Assembly: GCA_030180075.1 (NCBI GenBank)
Contig: JASNJN010000137.1
Location: 1-27,493 of the forward strand
Length of the DNA stretch: 27,493 nucleotides
Source of the DNA: Mikrocytos mackini
Taxonomy: Eukaryota; Endomyxa; Ascetosporea; Mikrocytida; Mikrocytiidae
Direction of reading: 5' to 3'
Part shown: piece after piece, positions 9,758 to 18,721 of the stretch
Position numbering within the stretch: position 1 is the first letter of the stretch
Layout of the letters: each line of letters begins with the position of its first letter
The notes under the pieces: generated by a model
Databases searched by the model: none
Told to the model about the DNA's origin: nothing
Seen by the model: only the letters and a program-made list of their open reading frames with translations
Position numbers and translations under genes: made by a program

Positions 9758-10077
9758 AAAATTTAAATTTTAAGTTTTGATACAAAATAAGCATTTATTC
9801 AAATACATACATAATAAACTATTATATAACAACATAGAACAAGTTATAAACATATACATGAACAAAACATCGCACATATTTGAATATAGGCAATATTTAT
9901 TTTAAGGATTTTGGTTGTCCTAATTATGGTAAGGAACATCCAATATGAATTGACCAGGTTAGTTCGTATTAGATGGTTACTTTCATATTACAAAATAAAT
10001 CTCATCATCTGTATGGCTTAAATTAAAAATTTTAATATGAAAACATCATCTGGAAAGTTCGTGCTTGGAATAATGAA
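9758..10077. other. Intergenic AT-rich stretch without gene
   Basis: Upstream of the BED-type hAT relic. I see no gene, tRNA or clear repeat; it probably contains the 5' end of that transposon. Confidence 0.5.
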
Positions 10078-10370
10078 CACAATCAACTCCGGATATAACG
10101 AAGTTGTCAAAAATGGCCCATTTCCTCTATAATTTTTCTGGATATAATAAATCATCGCTTATAACGAGGGTAGTTGAATTTCACCAAATTTATTAATTGA
10201 ATTTTACGACCTCTGAAATATTCCCAAAACATAAAAATTATGAAAATGCATATTAAAAGTATATATTCCTGGTTGGTATTGAAACTGTTCCTAACAAACC
10301 TCTTGAATTGGCATAACTAAACTTTTGATCGGATATAACCAAGTTTTTGTTATAAGCGGAGTTGGCTGTA
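10078..10370 (+). mobile_element. pogo/Tigger-like MITE, copy 3 (diverged)
   Basis: Same orientation and layout as copy 1 (starts CACAATCAACTCCGGATATA, ends TATAAGCGGAGTTGGCTGTA). It has substitutions in both terminal repeats, including loss of the left TA, and small internal indels. It is therefore an older copy than those at 7691 and 8089. Confidence 0.85.
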
Positions 10371-10887
10371 TTTTATTTTAAAGAACATAAAATGCATGAT
10401 TATCGGTATTTATTTCGAAATTTTCGAAAACCGTATTTCGATATATACTGATATTGATTTTGGAAACTCTAGATGTTTTCAAATGGTCTTATTTTAATTA
10501 TTTTATTATTATCTGTTAAATCGGTGTTTTCCTTCCATCATGTAATATACGGTTACATTTGAATAGCTTCGAAATGCATTTGGATTCAGTTTTTTGGTTA
10601 CAATCTTTATTAATTTCATGTATTTACATGATTTATGCAAATTGTATTGTTCATTTATTTAATAATGCATCGATAATTTATGTTAGGAATACAAGAGAAA
10701 ACACATATGTAGTTCTGTTTAAAGACGCTTCCTATTTAGATAAATAATATTCATGTTACAGTCAAACCCCGTTAATACGAACATTGTTATATCGGGTTTC
10801 GCTGATAACTTGATTTGATATGGTTTTTTATATTATTAAAAAATAAAGAAAATAATTAATAGAATAGTTCTCTTTATTTCCTATAAT
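10371..10887. other. Gene-free stretch with one pogo-like terminal repeat
   Basis: No convincing gene. At 10756 there is TACAGTCAAACCCCGTTAAT followed by ACGAACATTGTTATATCGGG, the look of a pogo/Tigger left end from a second family; no matching right end is visible in the window. Around 10400-10450 there is a short imperfect inverted repeat (CGGTATTTATTTCGAAA / TTTTCGAAAACCG). Confidence 0.5.
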
Positions 10888-11066
10888 TAGAGTTCCCAAT
10901 TCCCGGGAATCGATTTCTCGAATCCCGGGAACTTGGCTTTTTACGTCTAAAATTCTCGAAAATTTTTGAGAATTTCGAGAATTTTTTCTCATTTTTCGGG
11001 AAATATGGCCATAAATCCGTTTCTCGATTCTCGATAAATTTTAGGTTCGAGAATTTGGGAACTCTA
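10888..11066. mobile_element. hAT-type MITE, 179 bp, with 8-bp TSD
   Basis: Ends are TAGAGTTCCCAA at 10888 and its complement TTGGGAACTCTA ending at 11066. CCTATAAT flanks both sides exactly (10880-10887 and 11067-11074), an 8-bp target duplication as expected for hAT elements. The interior is built from short self-complementary words such as TTCCCGGGAA and TTCTCGAGAA-like variants. No coding capacity. It belongs to a different family from the MITE at 6004-6203. Confidence 0.9.
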
Positions 11067-11378
11067 CCTATAATAAGCGCTTTCTTCAACTTCGATCTCA
11101 ACTGAGAGTGGATCTTTTGATTTCCATCAAATTTTCCCTCAAATTATTTTAAACCGGCCAAAATTACAAAAAAACACCAATGATGATTTTTGAAATATAT
11201 TGTATTTTCCGGAGGAAATATACTAAACCGAACTCTCGGACGGTGATTTAACCGTAATCAGTTCGGTAAATGGTCGATTTAAATGAAAGAATTTCCAAAA
11301 CCCGAATCGGCAGATTTTGAAATACTTAAAAATTTGAATTTAAACCTGAATTTAAAGAACCAAACTCTTACAACAACT

Positions 11379-12281
11379 ATGTGTATTTGCCATTTTATTT
11401 TAATTTTCATTGTTTTACATTCGGTATGTTTTAGTGTTGGATGTGATGACAATGGGTGTTATTTATCTTCGATACTTTTCAAAAAAGAAACGAATAGGAT
11501 AAACATAAAAGCTTTCAGCTTCAATCTAACACAAAAAATATTTAAAGGACTTGGTTCTCCAGATAACATAAAAAACAAAAAAATACATTTAGTCAAACCA
11601 GAGGATTGTATAATCGGCGATTTCTCAACTAGCACTATTATCAGCAAGAACACATATAACAAACAACATCGCTTGGATTTTAAAGAAGTTATTTCAGAGT
11701 TTGTGTATTTACTCAACGAATCCGAGTATACATACGATATAAACATCAATAAAGCCAACGTGAGTATAAACAAGATATTCAAATTCATACAAACATTTAA
11801 AAAGAGAATGCGATACCGTTGCAAAGAAATACAGCTAAAAGTGGTCCATGCAAACGAAGAAAACGACGATGGAAAATACATCACAATTTTCGTAGACAAA
11901 GTCATTCACAGCGATGGCTCTTTTGAATCGGAAGGAGTGTTTATCGAAGTTCCAACTTCAAAAAACAACGTTACAATATCAGAAGTCGAACGTGGAGAAA
12001 CTGCAGAGTGTTCGTTGAAGGAGTTTGGGTTAATTACTGAAGCAGAAGAGTTCTCGGCTGAAGCTGGATTTAGTGTGAAAGAAATTTCTAAACATTTGGC
12101 TGAGTGTATAAAAACTTCAGGTTACAATCCCAATACTATTGTACTTATTCTTGTTATTGGAATCTTCGTGGGAAATGGAGTTGTTATATTGCTTATAATT
12201 GTTGTTGTAACACGGAAATCAAATAAAAAAGATCTTGAAAAGAATACAAATAAATACAGAAATTCAAAAATTTATAAATAA
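11379..12281 (+). CDS. Type I membrane protein of unknown family (signal peptide plus C-terminal anchor)
   Basis: A 300-residue protein from the ATG at 11379. I prefer this start because it opens directly into a signal peptide (CICHFILIFIVLHSVCFSVG) and an AAATTT-type motif lies about 45 nt upstream. An in-frame ATG at 11283 would add 32 residues, including an NLNLNL stretch before the signal peptide. Two cysteines follow the cleavage region (CDDNGCYL). The ectodomain has several N-glycosylation sequons (NLT, NES, NVS, NVT) and no recognised domain. A hydrophobic helix NPNTIVLILVIGIFVGNGVV... near residues 253-277 precedes a short basic tail (TRKSNKKDLEK). It probably faces the ER lumen or cell surface. 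The broken protein at 25088-25478 has the same architecture. Function unknown; likely lineage-specific. Confidence 0.75.
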   Translation: MCICHFILIFIVLHSVCFSVGCDDNGCYLSSILFKKETNRINIKAFSFNLTQKIFKGLGSPDNIKNKKIHLVKPEDCIIGDFSTSTIISKNTYNKQHRLDFKEVISEFVYLLNESEYTYDININKANVSINKIFKFIQTFKKRMRYRCKEIQLKVVHANEENDDGKYITIFVDKVIHSDGSFESEGVFIEVPTSKNNVTISEVERGETAECSLKEFGLITEAEEFSAEAGFSVKEISKHLAECIKTSGYNPNTIVLILVIGIFVGNGVVILLIIVVVTRKSNKKDLEKNTNKYRNSKIYK

Positions 12282-12480
12282 TAAATAGTAAAGACTTAAT
12301 TACATTGTTTTAAATTTTATTTCTATGTTAATTAAATCAATTTAATAATTACAAATTATTTACATTGCATTCGTTTAAAGTCAAAGTTTTAAAATATTAT
12401 GTAACAAATAATAATATAAATATAAATTTATATTCAAATACTAGATACTTTACCGCCATATATTTAATTAAAAACTATCT

Positions 12481-14508
12481 CTAAAACCTTGGCGTTTTAC
12501 TTGGTGACATTATCATATCATCTCTTGTTGCATTAACACTTTCTGTATCGCCAAAGTCTCTATCTGAATAAACAGCCTCTCCTAATTTAATGCAATCCAT
12601 TTGTTCTCCTTCTATAACTTCGCAAGTGTACACCACACGGCTGTCTTTTACCACTTCTTTAACGGCTTCCTTCCATACCACTTCGTCTCCGTTTGGAAAG
12701 ATGTCGTCTTTTAAATACTCAAGCGGAATTTTGTACTCTCCGCCTTTCCTATCGTTGTTCGTTTCCTTAAGCCTGGCCCAAATTAACTTGACGACTCTAT
12801 TGAACATTTGTGTCCTTGTGAGCTTCCTGTTTACGTACCAGTTCATAAACAACAGTCCGAAGATTATCGCAACAAGTATAGTGAACGCGTTTTTGTTCTC
12901 CTGTATGTACTTAACGGATATTAACTCCTTTAGGAACATCTTGGTGTAATTGTATAACTTGTTGTAGACGAAACTGAAGAACTCATTTACGTAACAGTCG
13001 AGCGTGAAAATAGGGTGCTTTGTGTGGAAAGTAAAATTGTCCCTCTCTGAAACGGTTACTTTGTATTTGGAAGGATTACTTCGAATAAAGTCCAAAGCTT
13101 TGGTAAATATTCCGGGAGCTTGAACGGAAATATTGAGTAGTGAATCATCGGAGAGAGCTACAGGCGACTCGTTCGTGCAGTTCTTTCCAGAGAGCTTCCT
13201 AGCTCTGTCTGCAATTCTGGATGCTAATTTTAAAGCCGTTTCTAAGACCTCGTTGTTCTCAATGCATAGTCCATTTGATTTTTTGAAACCCTTGTTACAA
13301 GTTAGGAAGTACTTGCTACAAACACCATGTGTTGGGCATGGAGTGCAATCTGTGAACTCCCCTTTCTTACAGAATATTTGAAAAGTTAAATTGTAATAAA
13401 TTATGGATGTTAAACCTAATAATAAAACAGTTAGAATTAGTAAGCAACTCAACACTGAGTAACTATTTCTAACTAATTTTGGCTCTGGTTTTTCCTCCAT
13501 TTTTTTAACTTTTGCTTTTGGACTTTGAAAATAAGAAGGCTCTATGTAGTCGAACTGTTTATTGAAACTGAACGAGTTGTCTAAAGAACTCGACAAGGAA
13601 GTATCAGTTGCTTTCGAGCGCATTTTTTTGACTTTTCTTTTCACGTCTGCATCCACGCCACTCATCCCGAAACTAGAATCTAAGTTTTCGGGAATAACTT
13701 TAACTTTACGTTTTGGTCTTGGTGTAAGTTTGAGCGGTGTTAGCTGCTTGAGTTTTGGGAGTGGGGAGTCTGGCCTGGGTTTGTTTTGTGTAGGAGATGC
13801 AATTTCGGAATTATCGAATAGTTCATCGTTGTCCAAAGTGTTTAATGAATCCACCAATTTTCTTTCCCTTACTTTTTTTGGTGAAGTCATAAACACTTCT
13901 GGCTTTTTGATTGATTCTTGTTTGAACAGCTGCTTTCTTATTTCTTCTGTTTTGTACTCTTCTGTTTCTTCCCAGGACAAATCAGATTTGGTTTTCTTTG
14001 CTATTACAGGTTTTACTATTTTGGCCTTTTTGGGTGTTGTTTCGATAATTTCGTTATTATCTTCCTGGCCTTCTACTAAACCTAAATCATACACAAGCTT
14101 AACTAGTTCGGCCTTTTTGTAGCTTCTTATTCCTGTAGGCGGCTCTTCAAGCATTTGTATGACACTAATGAGCTCTTGGCGTGTCTTTTTCTCTGGTGAG
14201 TCTATTGTTACCTCTCCCTCTGAAGAGGAAGATTCGGAATCGTCAATGTTAGACAACCCGGATCTGGTACGTGTCATGGGTACTCTTGGAGTGTTAACTT
14301 GTCGAGGTGAAGCGAAAGAAGTTTCCTGTTCTTGGTTTATTTTGTTGGCCTTGTCAAGAACAGCTATGGCTTTGCTCAAAAAGAAATTTTTGCTCTTACC
14401 GGTGTATGAGTTAGGTATCGGTGTATCATTGTCTATCAAAAACTGTTTGAGTTCTCTAACGGAATACTTTTGGAGATCGCCCTTTGTGACTGTTTTGTTG
14501 TTTTCCAT
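12481..14508 (-). CDS. HEH1: Inner nuclear membrane HeH/LEM-family protein (Heh1/Src1/MAN1-like)
   Basis: A 675-residue protein of the Heh1/Src1-MAN1 family, which tethers chromatin to the inner nuclear membrane and, in yeast, takes part in nuclear-pore quality control. Order: a HeH helix-extension-helix at residues about 14-52 (LKQFLIDNDTPIPNS); a second at 109-143 (RQELISVIQMLEEPP...YKKAELVKLV); a long acidic/basic linker with NLS-like clusters at 263-271 and 290-299; TM1 at about 350-372; a lumenal segment with six cysteines between 380 and 415 (CTPCPTHGVCSKYFLTC); TM2 at 541-559; and a MAN1-type winged-helix region at about 570-645. The ATG at 14508 is chosen because AAAATTTAAAATTTG lies just upstream. 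At least nine Ser/Thr-Pro sites, many followed by Lys, lie in the nucleoplasmic part. The gene is intact. Family confidence is high; paralogue choice is by architecture only. Confidence 0.88.
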   Translation of the reverse strand: MENNKTVTKGDLQKYSVRELKQFLIDNDTPIPNSYTGKSKNFFLSKAIAVLDKANKINQEQETSFASPRQVNTPRVPMTRTRSGLSNIDDSESSSSEGEVTIDSPEKKTRQELISVIQMLEEPPTGIRSYKKAELVKLVYDLGLVEGQEDNNEIIETTPKKAKIVKPVIAKKTKSDLSWEETEEYKTEEIRKQLFKQESIKKPEVFMTSPKKVRERKLVDSLNTLDNDELFDNSEIASPTQNKPRPDSPLPKLKQLTPLKLTPRPKRKVKVIPENLDSSFGMSGVDADVKRKVKKMRSKATDTSLSSSLDNSFSFNKQFDYIEPSYFQSPKAKVKKMEEKPEPKLVRNSYSVLSCLLILTVLLLGLTSIIYYNLTFQIFCKKGEFTDCTPCPTHGVCSKYFLTCNKGFKKSNGLCIENNEVLETALKLASRIADRARKLSGKNCTNESPVALSDDSLLNISVQAPGIFTKALDFIRSNPSKYKVTVSERDNFTFHTKHPIFTLDCYVNEFFSFVYNKLYNYTKMFLKELISVKYIQENKNAFTILVAIIFGLLFMNWYVNRKLTRTQMFNRVVKLIWARLKETNNDRKGGEYKIPLEYLKDDIFPNGDEVVWKEAVKEVVKDSRVVYTCEVIEGEQMDCIKLGEAVYSDRDFGDTESVNATRDDMIMSPSKTPRF

Positions 14509-14899
14509 TCGAAAATACAAATTTTAAATTTTGAAAAACAATGACACACAAACCGGAGTTTTGTTGGGGCGCTTTAGAGTCGTTTTTAGCATGATTCAAA
14601 CCGTATGCTTCTATTGAAATAATAAAATAACTGGTGTCGGTATCTAAGAACTACATTGAAGAATTAATTGGAGTGTTCTTTCAAATTTTTCTATAAGCAT
14701 TTATATCTTTGAAAAATAATTTTTGAAGTTCAATAAACAATATTTTGTTTCATACTTCATTCCTTTTAAAATCTACTCCTTATCAACTAAACTTTTGCCC
14801 ATTTCATTTTATTTTATTAAAATTCATCCAAAACAAACAAAAGCACTAAAAGTTTCTTTCAAATCTCCACAATAAATTTTTACTCGTACCAAACATTAA
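14509..14899. other. Gene-free spacer
   Basis: AT-rich spacer between two minus-strand genes. Besides the AAAATTT-type promoter motif at 14521-14540 I see no gene or repeat. Confidence 0.6.
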
Positions 14900-15514
14900 T
14901 TACAATTTTACAGTCATTGCCTTCTTCCATTTCCCTATTATCGATTCATAATTATTCTTTTCATTTCCAATACATTCTTCAATTATATTTTTAATTGCCA
15001 ATAAATTTTTGAATTGCATTGCATTAACCCATAAATATCCATTCATTCCAATAATCACCTGAAAGTCAAAAAACTTAGAAATCATCGAAAGAATATTGGT
15101 GTTCCTTTGCAAGTGATCTGGGTTCACGTTTCTTAACTTGTATCTGTTTCCTACTCGTGTGCAGTTAGGACCAGACGTTTCGATGAGCTCTTTACAGAAA
15201 GAAGGAATGGCTCTGATTATTGCTCCACGATCTAATTTGCCATATTCAGCGTTACCAGATGACCAGTCTTTGCGGGACTCAGATACACATGTAAGTAATG
15301 CGGGTGACCCACGAGCACTGTGTTCAATTTTACAAAGTACAACGTCACCTTCTTCTAAAATGGGACGAGATCTCTTTGAAGCTCCTTCGAATGCAAGAAT
15401 GGGGAGCTTTGCCGGAAGTGCAGCGTTAATGTCAACAACATAGTATTTATTGGTCTTCTTCGTAATGATACCAAGAACTATGAGGTTAGGTAGAGTCTGG
15501 AAATTCTCAACCAT
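14900..15514 (-). CDS. RRP40: Exosome cap subunit Rrp40 (EXOSC3)
   Basis: A 204-residue S1/KH cap protein of the RNA exosome, which helps thread RNA into the nine-subunit ring for 3'-5' decay and rRNA processing. Signatures: VVDINAALPAKLPILAFEGASKRSRPIL (the Rrp40 'AxLP..aFEGAtkrnrP' motif, residues about 27-55), an S1-like GDVVLCKIEHS...LLTCV segment, YGKLDRGAIIRAIPSF, and a KH-type loop with GMNGYLWV near residue 155. The frame is open to 15562, but the start is placed at the ATG at 15514 because the family begins there and TTCAAAATTTAAC lies about 20 nt upstream inside that extension. At about 200 residues it is somewhat shorter than fungal homologues, mostly by a reduced N-terminal domain. 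Transcribed independently of its neighbours. Confidence 0.88.
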   Translation of the reverse strand: MVENFQTLPNLIVLGIITKKTNKYYVVDINAALPAKLPILAFEGASKRSRPILEEGDVVLCKIEHSARGSPALLTCVSESRKDWSSGNAEYGKLDRGAIIRAIPSFCKELIETSGPNCTRVGNRYKLRNVNPDHLQRNTNILSMISKFFDFQVIIGMNGYLWVNAMQFKNLLAIKNIIEECIGNEKNNYESIIGKWKKAMTVKL

Positions 15515-15695
15515 TTTTTCAAAATAAAAAGTTAAATTTTGAAAAGGGGGGAAAAGATACAAAATGTACTATATCAGAACAAAGTAATCCCATGTTTGTA
15601 AATAAGCGTGGCAAGTATTTGATCAACTTGTGAAATTAATGGAATTGTAACATGGATTTTATTTGATTCGATTCAAATTTACTTATCATTAGTTA

Positions 15696-16379
15696 CTATT
15701 TAAAATACACGGTCACCGTATTATTAAACAAGTTTAAATCCCCTATTTTTCTATAATCTATTTTCAATAATTTGGGCGGTATTTCACCCTTAATTTCAAT
15801 ATAACCTTCTCCATTAATTCTTTCGCCAAATTTATATTTTAATATTTCGTACATTTTTAACACAGGCCAATCCTTCATTAATTTAATTTCAATCTTTTCT
15901 CTCTTTTGTACATCGTTAACTTTAATTGTTACAGCGTCTCCCTCTTGTATTTCATGATCAACAGCTTCCAACATTAAAAAAGCCCTTTTGTGGTCGTATT
16001 CTGGAGCTTCTATTTTGTAAGATTTTGTAATTTGTACTTTGTAAATTTCGTGGGTTTTGTTGTCTATTTTAAATTCAATATTTTCAGCTTTGTTTCCAAA
16101 CTTTTTTCTTATTTCGCCTTCTAAACATCTTGGAACGACTCTCTTTTCTATGTCTGAATATATTGAAGCTGTTTTGGGATCCTTCTTGTCGTAAAATACT
16201 TTTTGTTCTGTAAGGAATCCGTTTTTGTAGTGTGTTAATGTGTAAGATGGCATCTTTTGTGATTTTTCAAAAAAGTCAGAGTCGAGCATATTAACATCAG
16301 AACTGCCTGCACTCTCCTTTAGTAGTGCTTCAGTTTCGGAATCGTCTTTGACAAGGTCTGAGAAAGTCGAAATTGGCAT
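15696..16379 (-). CDS. SHP1: Cdc48/p97 adaptor of the Shp1/p47 type (SEP and UBX domains)
   Basis: A 227-residue protein with the domain pair of Shp1/p47, adaptors that bind the AAA ATPase Cdc48/p97 in membrane fusion and proteasomal routes. A SEP domain lies at about 45-110 (LTHYKNGFLTEQKVFYDKK... then IYSDIEKRVVPRCLEGE). A C-terminal UBX-like ubiquitin fold covers about 145-227 (EKIEIKLMKDWPVLKMYEIL... IPPKLLKIDYRKIGDLNLFN followed by TVTVYFK). The N-terminal UBA domain of fungal Shp1 is absent; only about 40 acidic residues precede SEP, as in other reduced homologues. The usual UBX Cdc48-binding R...FPR loop is not obvious. The start ATG is at 16379, with AAATTT motifs 15-40 nt upstream. 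It is divergent from the gene at 16575, sharing a 195-bp spacer. Confidence 0.8.
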   Translation of the reverse strand: MPISTFSDLVKDDSETEALLKESAGSSDVNMLDSDFFEKSQKMPSYTLTHYKNGFLTEQKVFYDKKDPKTASIYSDIEKRVVPRCLEGEIRKKFGNKAENIEFKIDNKTHEIYKVQITKSYKIEAPEYDHKRAFLMLEAVDHEIQEGDAVTIKVNDVQKREKIEIKLMKDWPVLKMYEILKYKFGERINGEGYIEIKGEIPPKLLKIDYRKIGDLNLFNNTVTVYFK

Positions 16380-16574
16380 TTGAAAAAATGAAATTTAATT
16401 TTTAACTTTTCAAAATTTGAAAGACTTAATTTGGTTTCAACTGGTTTTAAGCGCTTATAAGACTGGGGGTTTATTCTTATGATTTATACACAAGATGAGT
16501 GGTCAGGGATTGGTTGGTGTTCAGTTAGGAACTATTCCTGAATTTTTGATTTTTACGCAAACTTTTAAAAACAC

Positions 16575-17882
16575 ATGGAACCAATAAATATTGAGCCCAA
16601 ACGGCGACTAGGATATGGACGTCTCCTCATAGTTGTTATAGTTTGTATTCTTGTTGTAGTAGCGGTTTTTTTAATTTTATTTTTCACATCACGTAATTGG
16701 AAAAATGAAACTCCAGTAACTACACAGAGTTCTGTAACAGACTCTCATACAACATCTGATTCATCCAGTTCTAATCAAGCAACCACAAAAGAAACAACAC
16801 AAGAAGACACATCACAAGAAGAAACAACACAAGAAGAAACAACAGAAGAAAAAACAACAAAAGATGAATCAACGAAAGAAGAAACCACACAAGAAAAGAC
16901 TACCAAGGAAGAAACAACAAAAGAGGAAACCACACAAGAAAAGACCACAAAGGAGGAAACAACAAAAGAGAGAATAAAAAGCCCATTCGAAGACATGGAT
17001 CCTTTAGATATTCAACCCGAACAATTTGCTGAGTTCAAAATATACTACGAAAAAAAGAATTCTTCTAAATATACTTCACTTGACGAAAATTCTTCCGATT
17101 TAGACAGCAATTTTATAATAAGCCAAGTGGCATTAAACACATGGGCTTTAAATGGCTACCAATTCTTCGTTGAAGATGACATAGAAAAATATCCTCAAGA
17201 ATTTTGGGACGTAGGTTTGAATCTCAATCTGGGAGATGTTTCTGAAGCTGTTTACTTGTTCACTAAAAATTTGATTAAACGTCCGGGTGGTTTTATCTCT
17301 GGCACTGAAAGCTACGCACTCGACAAAGAAGATAACAGAGAAGTTATCATATCTGGAGAGACAATTAAACAGATGAGATACATTTATTTTACAGCAAATG
17401 GTATGAAAAGAATAATCGCAGGAAATTATGAAAAGTTGAAGAATAAAACACTTGGACACTTTCTTTTGGTGTTTATGAAATTGCTATGGTGGGATTTTGG
17501 AGATATGTTGGGAGATAGAAGTTTTGAGGCTAAAACTAAAGTGGCGTTTAAATGGGACTTGAAAAAGAAAACAAAGTTTTATTTGATTCGTGAACAATAC
17601 AAACTTTCACGTTATATAACGACGTTTACGTGCTATTTTGTGATATTGGAATTGTACGAGCAATTTTATTATCAAGGAAGAAGTTGGATTAAAGATTACT
17701 TTAATGTTTTGATTAAAAGTATGAAAGATAGCGGGGACTTAGATGCAATGATAGGAAATATTTACATAGTTTATGAAGTATTCCGAAAACATAAGAATGA
17801 GTTAGATATTAAAACTATTGGGAATTTATTGGAGAAAATAGGGGAAAGATTGTATAGTTTTGATCTTCAAGTGAAAAGTTAG
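16575..17882 (+). CDS. Type II membrane protein with a Thr/Glu/Lys pentapeptide-repeat stalk
   Basis: A 435-residue protein of unknown family. A short basic cytosolic end (EPKRRLGYGR) is followed by a single signal-anchor helix at 15-38 (LLIVVIVCILVVVAVFLILFF), so the bulk should face the lumen or outside. Residues 69-133 are a repetitive stalk of about thirteen five-residue units (TTKEE, TTQEK, TTQEE and similar), encoded by a 15-nt DNA repeat at about 16779-16973. The remaining 300 residues form a mostly helical globular domain with many aromatic residues (ALNTWALNGYQFFVEDD, LLWWDFGDMLGDRSF) and few cysteines. The Thr-dense stalk resembles an O-mannosylated spacer. No known domain is recognised. 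The start is at the only suitable ATG, preceded by GAATTTTTGATTTTTACG. It looks intact and is probably a lineage-specific surface or ER protein. Confidence 0.8.
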   Translation: MEPINIEPKRRLGYGRLLIVVIVCILVVVAVFLILFFTSRNWKNETPVTTQSSVTDSHTTSDSSSSNQATTKETTQEDTSQEETTQEETTEEKTTKDESTKEETTQEKTTKEETTKEETTQEKTTKEETTKERIKSPFEDMDPLDIQPEQFAEFKIYYEKKNSSKYTSLDENSSDLDSNFIISQVALNTWALNGYQFFVEDDIEKYPQEFWDVGLNLNLGDVSEAVYLFTKNLIKRPGGFISGTESYALDKEDNREVIISGETIKQMRYIYFTANGMKRIIAGNYEKLKNKTLGHFLLVFMKLLWWDFGDMLGDRSFEAKTKVAFKWDLKKKTKFYLIREQYKLSRYITTFTCYFVILELYEQFYYQGRSWIKDYFNVLIKSMKDSGDLDAMIGNIYIVYEVFRKHKNELDIKTIGNLLEKIGERLYSFDLQVKS

Positions 17883-18721
17883 AAAGTAAAGTATGTTAAT
17901 ATGATTGCTTAAAGTGTTTAAAATTTGTAATTAAAGTTTTGGGTGAGTAATAATTAGGGCAACCCAAATCAGCACTTTCGAATTAGCATTTTCAGCATTT
18001 TATAAATGACATTTTTGTACAAAATTGGCATTTATAAGGCTTACACAGGGAACGGTTTTATGAAGAGAATGCAGTATAAATTATGCAAAATTGGAACGCT
18101 CGAACTTGTGAGATACTAAGCCAAAAAATGAAATTTAAAAACAAATGCTAATTTTACCGATTCTTTCTATTTTCACCACTTTATATTTTTCCAATAAACA
18201 TTTATTTTTCGCCGAAATTTCATGTATTTAGCATTGTAGTGTTCATAATAAAAAATAATAACTTTCACACCAATATGTTTTGGGAGTGTCTATTTGCACA
18301 CAAAATAAAAATTTTAATAAAGTCCCATTGATTTTGCTTATATAATATGGTGTTTTATTCTACAATTTGCTGTTAAATATTTTTTTTGCATACAATCTAT
18401 TGCCACATAACAGAATTAATTTTTTGGCTTCTTTTTTTATAAACTTAAAATCTTTATCATTGGAAAAACGAATAAAAGAAGACAGGCTTCCCATTCACAC
18501 AAGACAACACTGCGGCACTTCCAACCAACTATCNAANNATCATATGCTTTTTCAGCGTATATCGTATAAGTTTTCAAAAATATTATACAACATGAATAAA
18601 TATTTTATTAGGAATTTTATATTTGAAATTTTTTGATATTATCAGGAAAACAAACTACTATTATAAACAAATCTGACTTCAGTTATTCATCATATTTCGA
18701 TAACAAACAACAACTATAAAA
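17883..18721. other. Gene-free spacer with an ambiguous patch
   Basis: About 840 bp of AT-rich DNA. A start such as TAGGGCAACCCAAATCAGCA at 17955 looks like a possible hAT terminal repeat, but I found no partner end. N bases occur at 18533-18538; a short frame across them (including RIKEDRLPIHTRQHCGTSNQ) matches nothing I know. The final 60 bp form the H2A promoter region. Confidence 0.5.

Noticed and set aside
10559-10747. A 62-residue ORF
   Set aside because: AT-rich chance frame between MITEs, no promoter motif, no family.
12590-14527. Long plus-strand frames opposite the Heh1 gene
   Set aside because: Antisense shadows of a coding region with a strong family match on the minus strand.
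18367-18636. An 89-residue ORF across N bases
   Set aside because: Ambiguous bases interrupt it and no family can be recognised.
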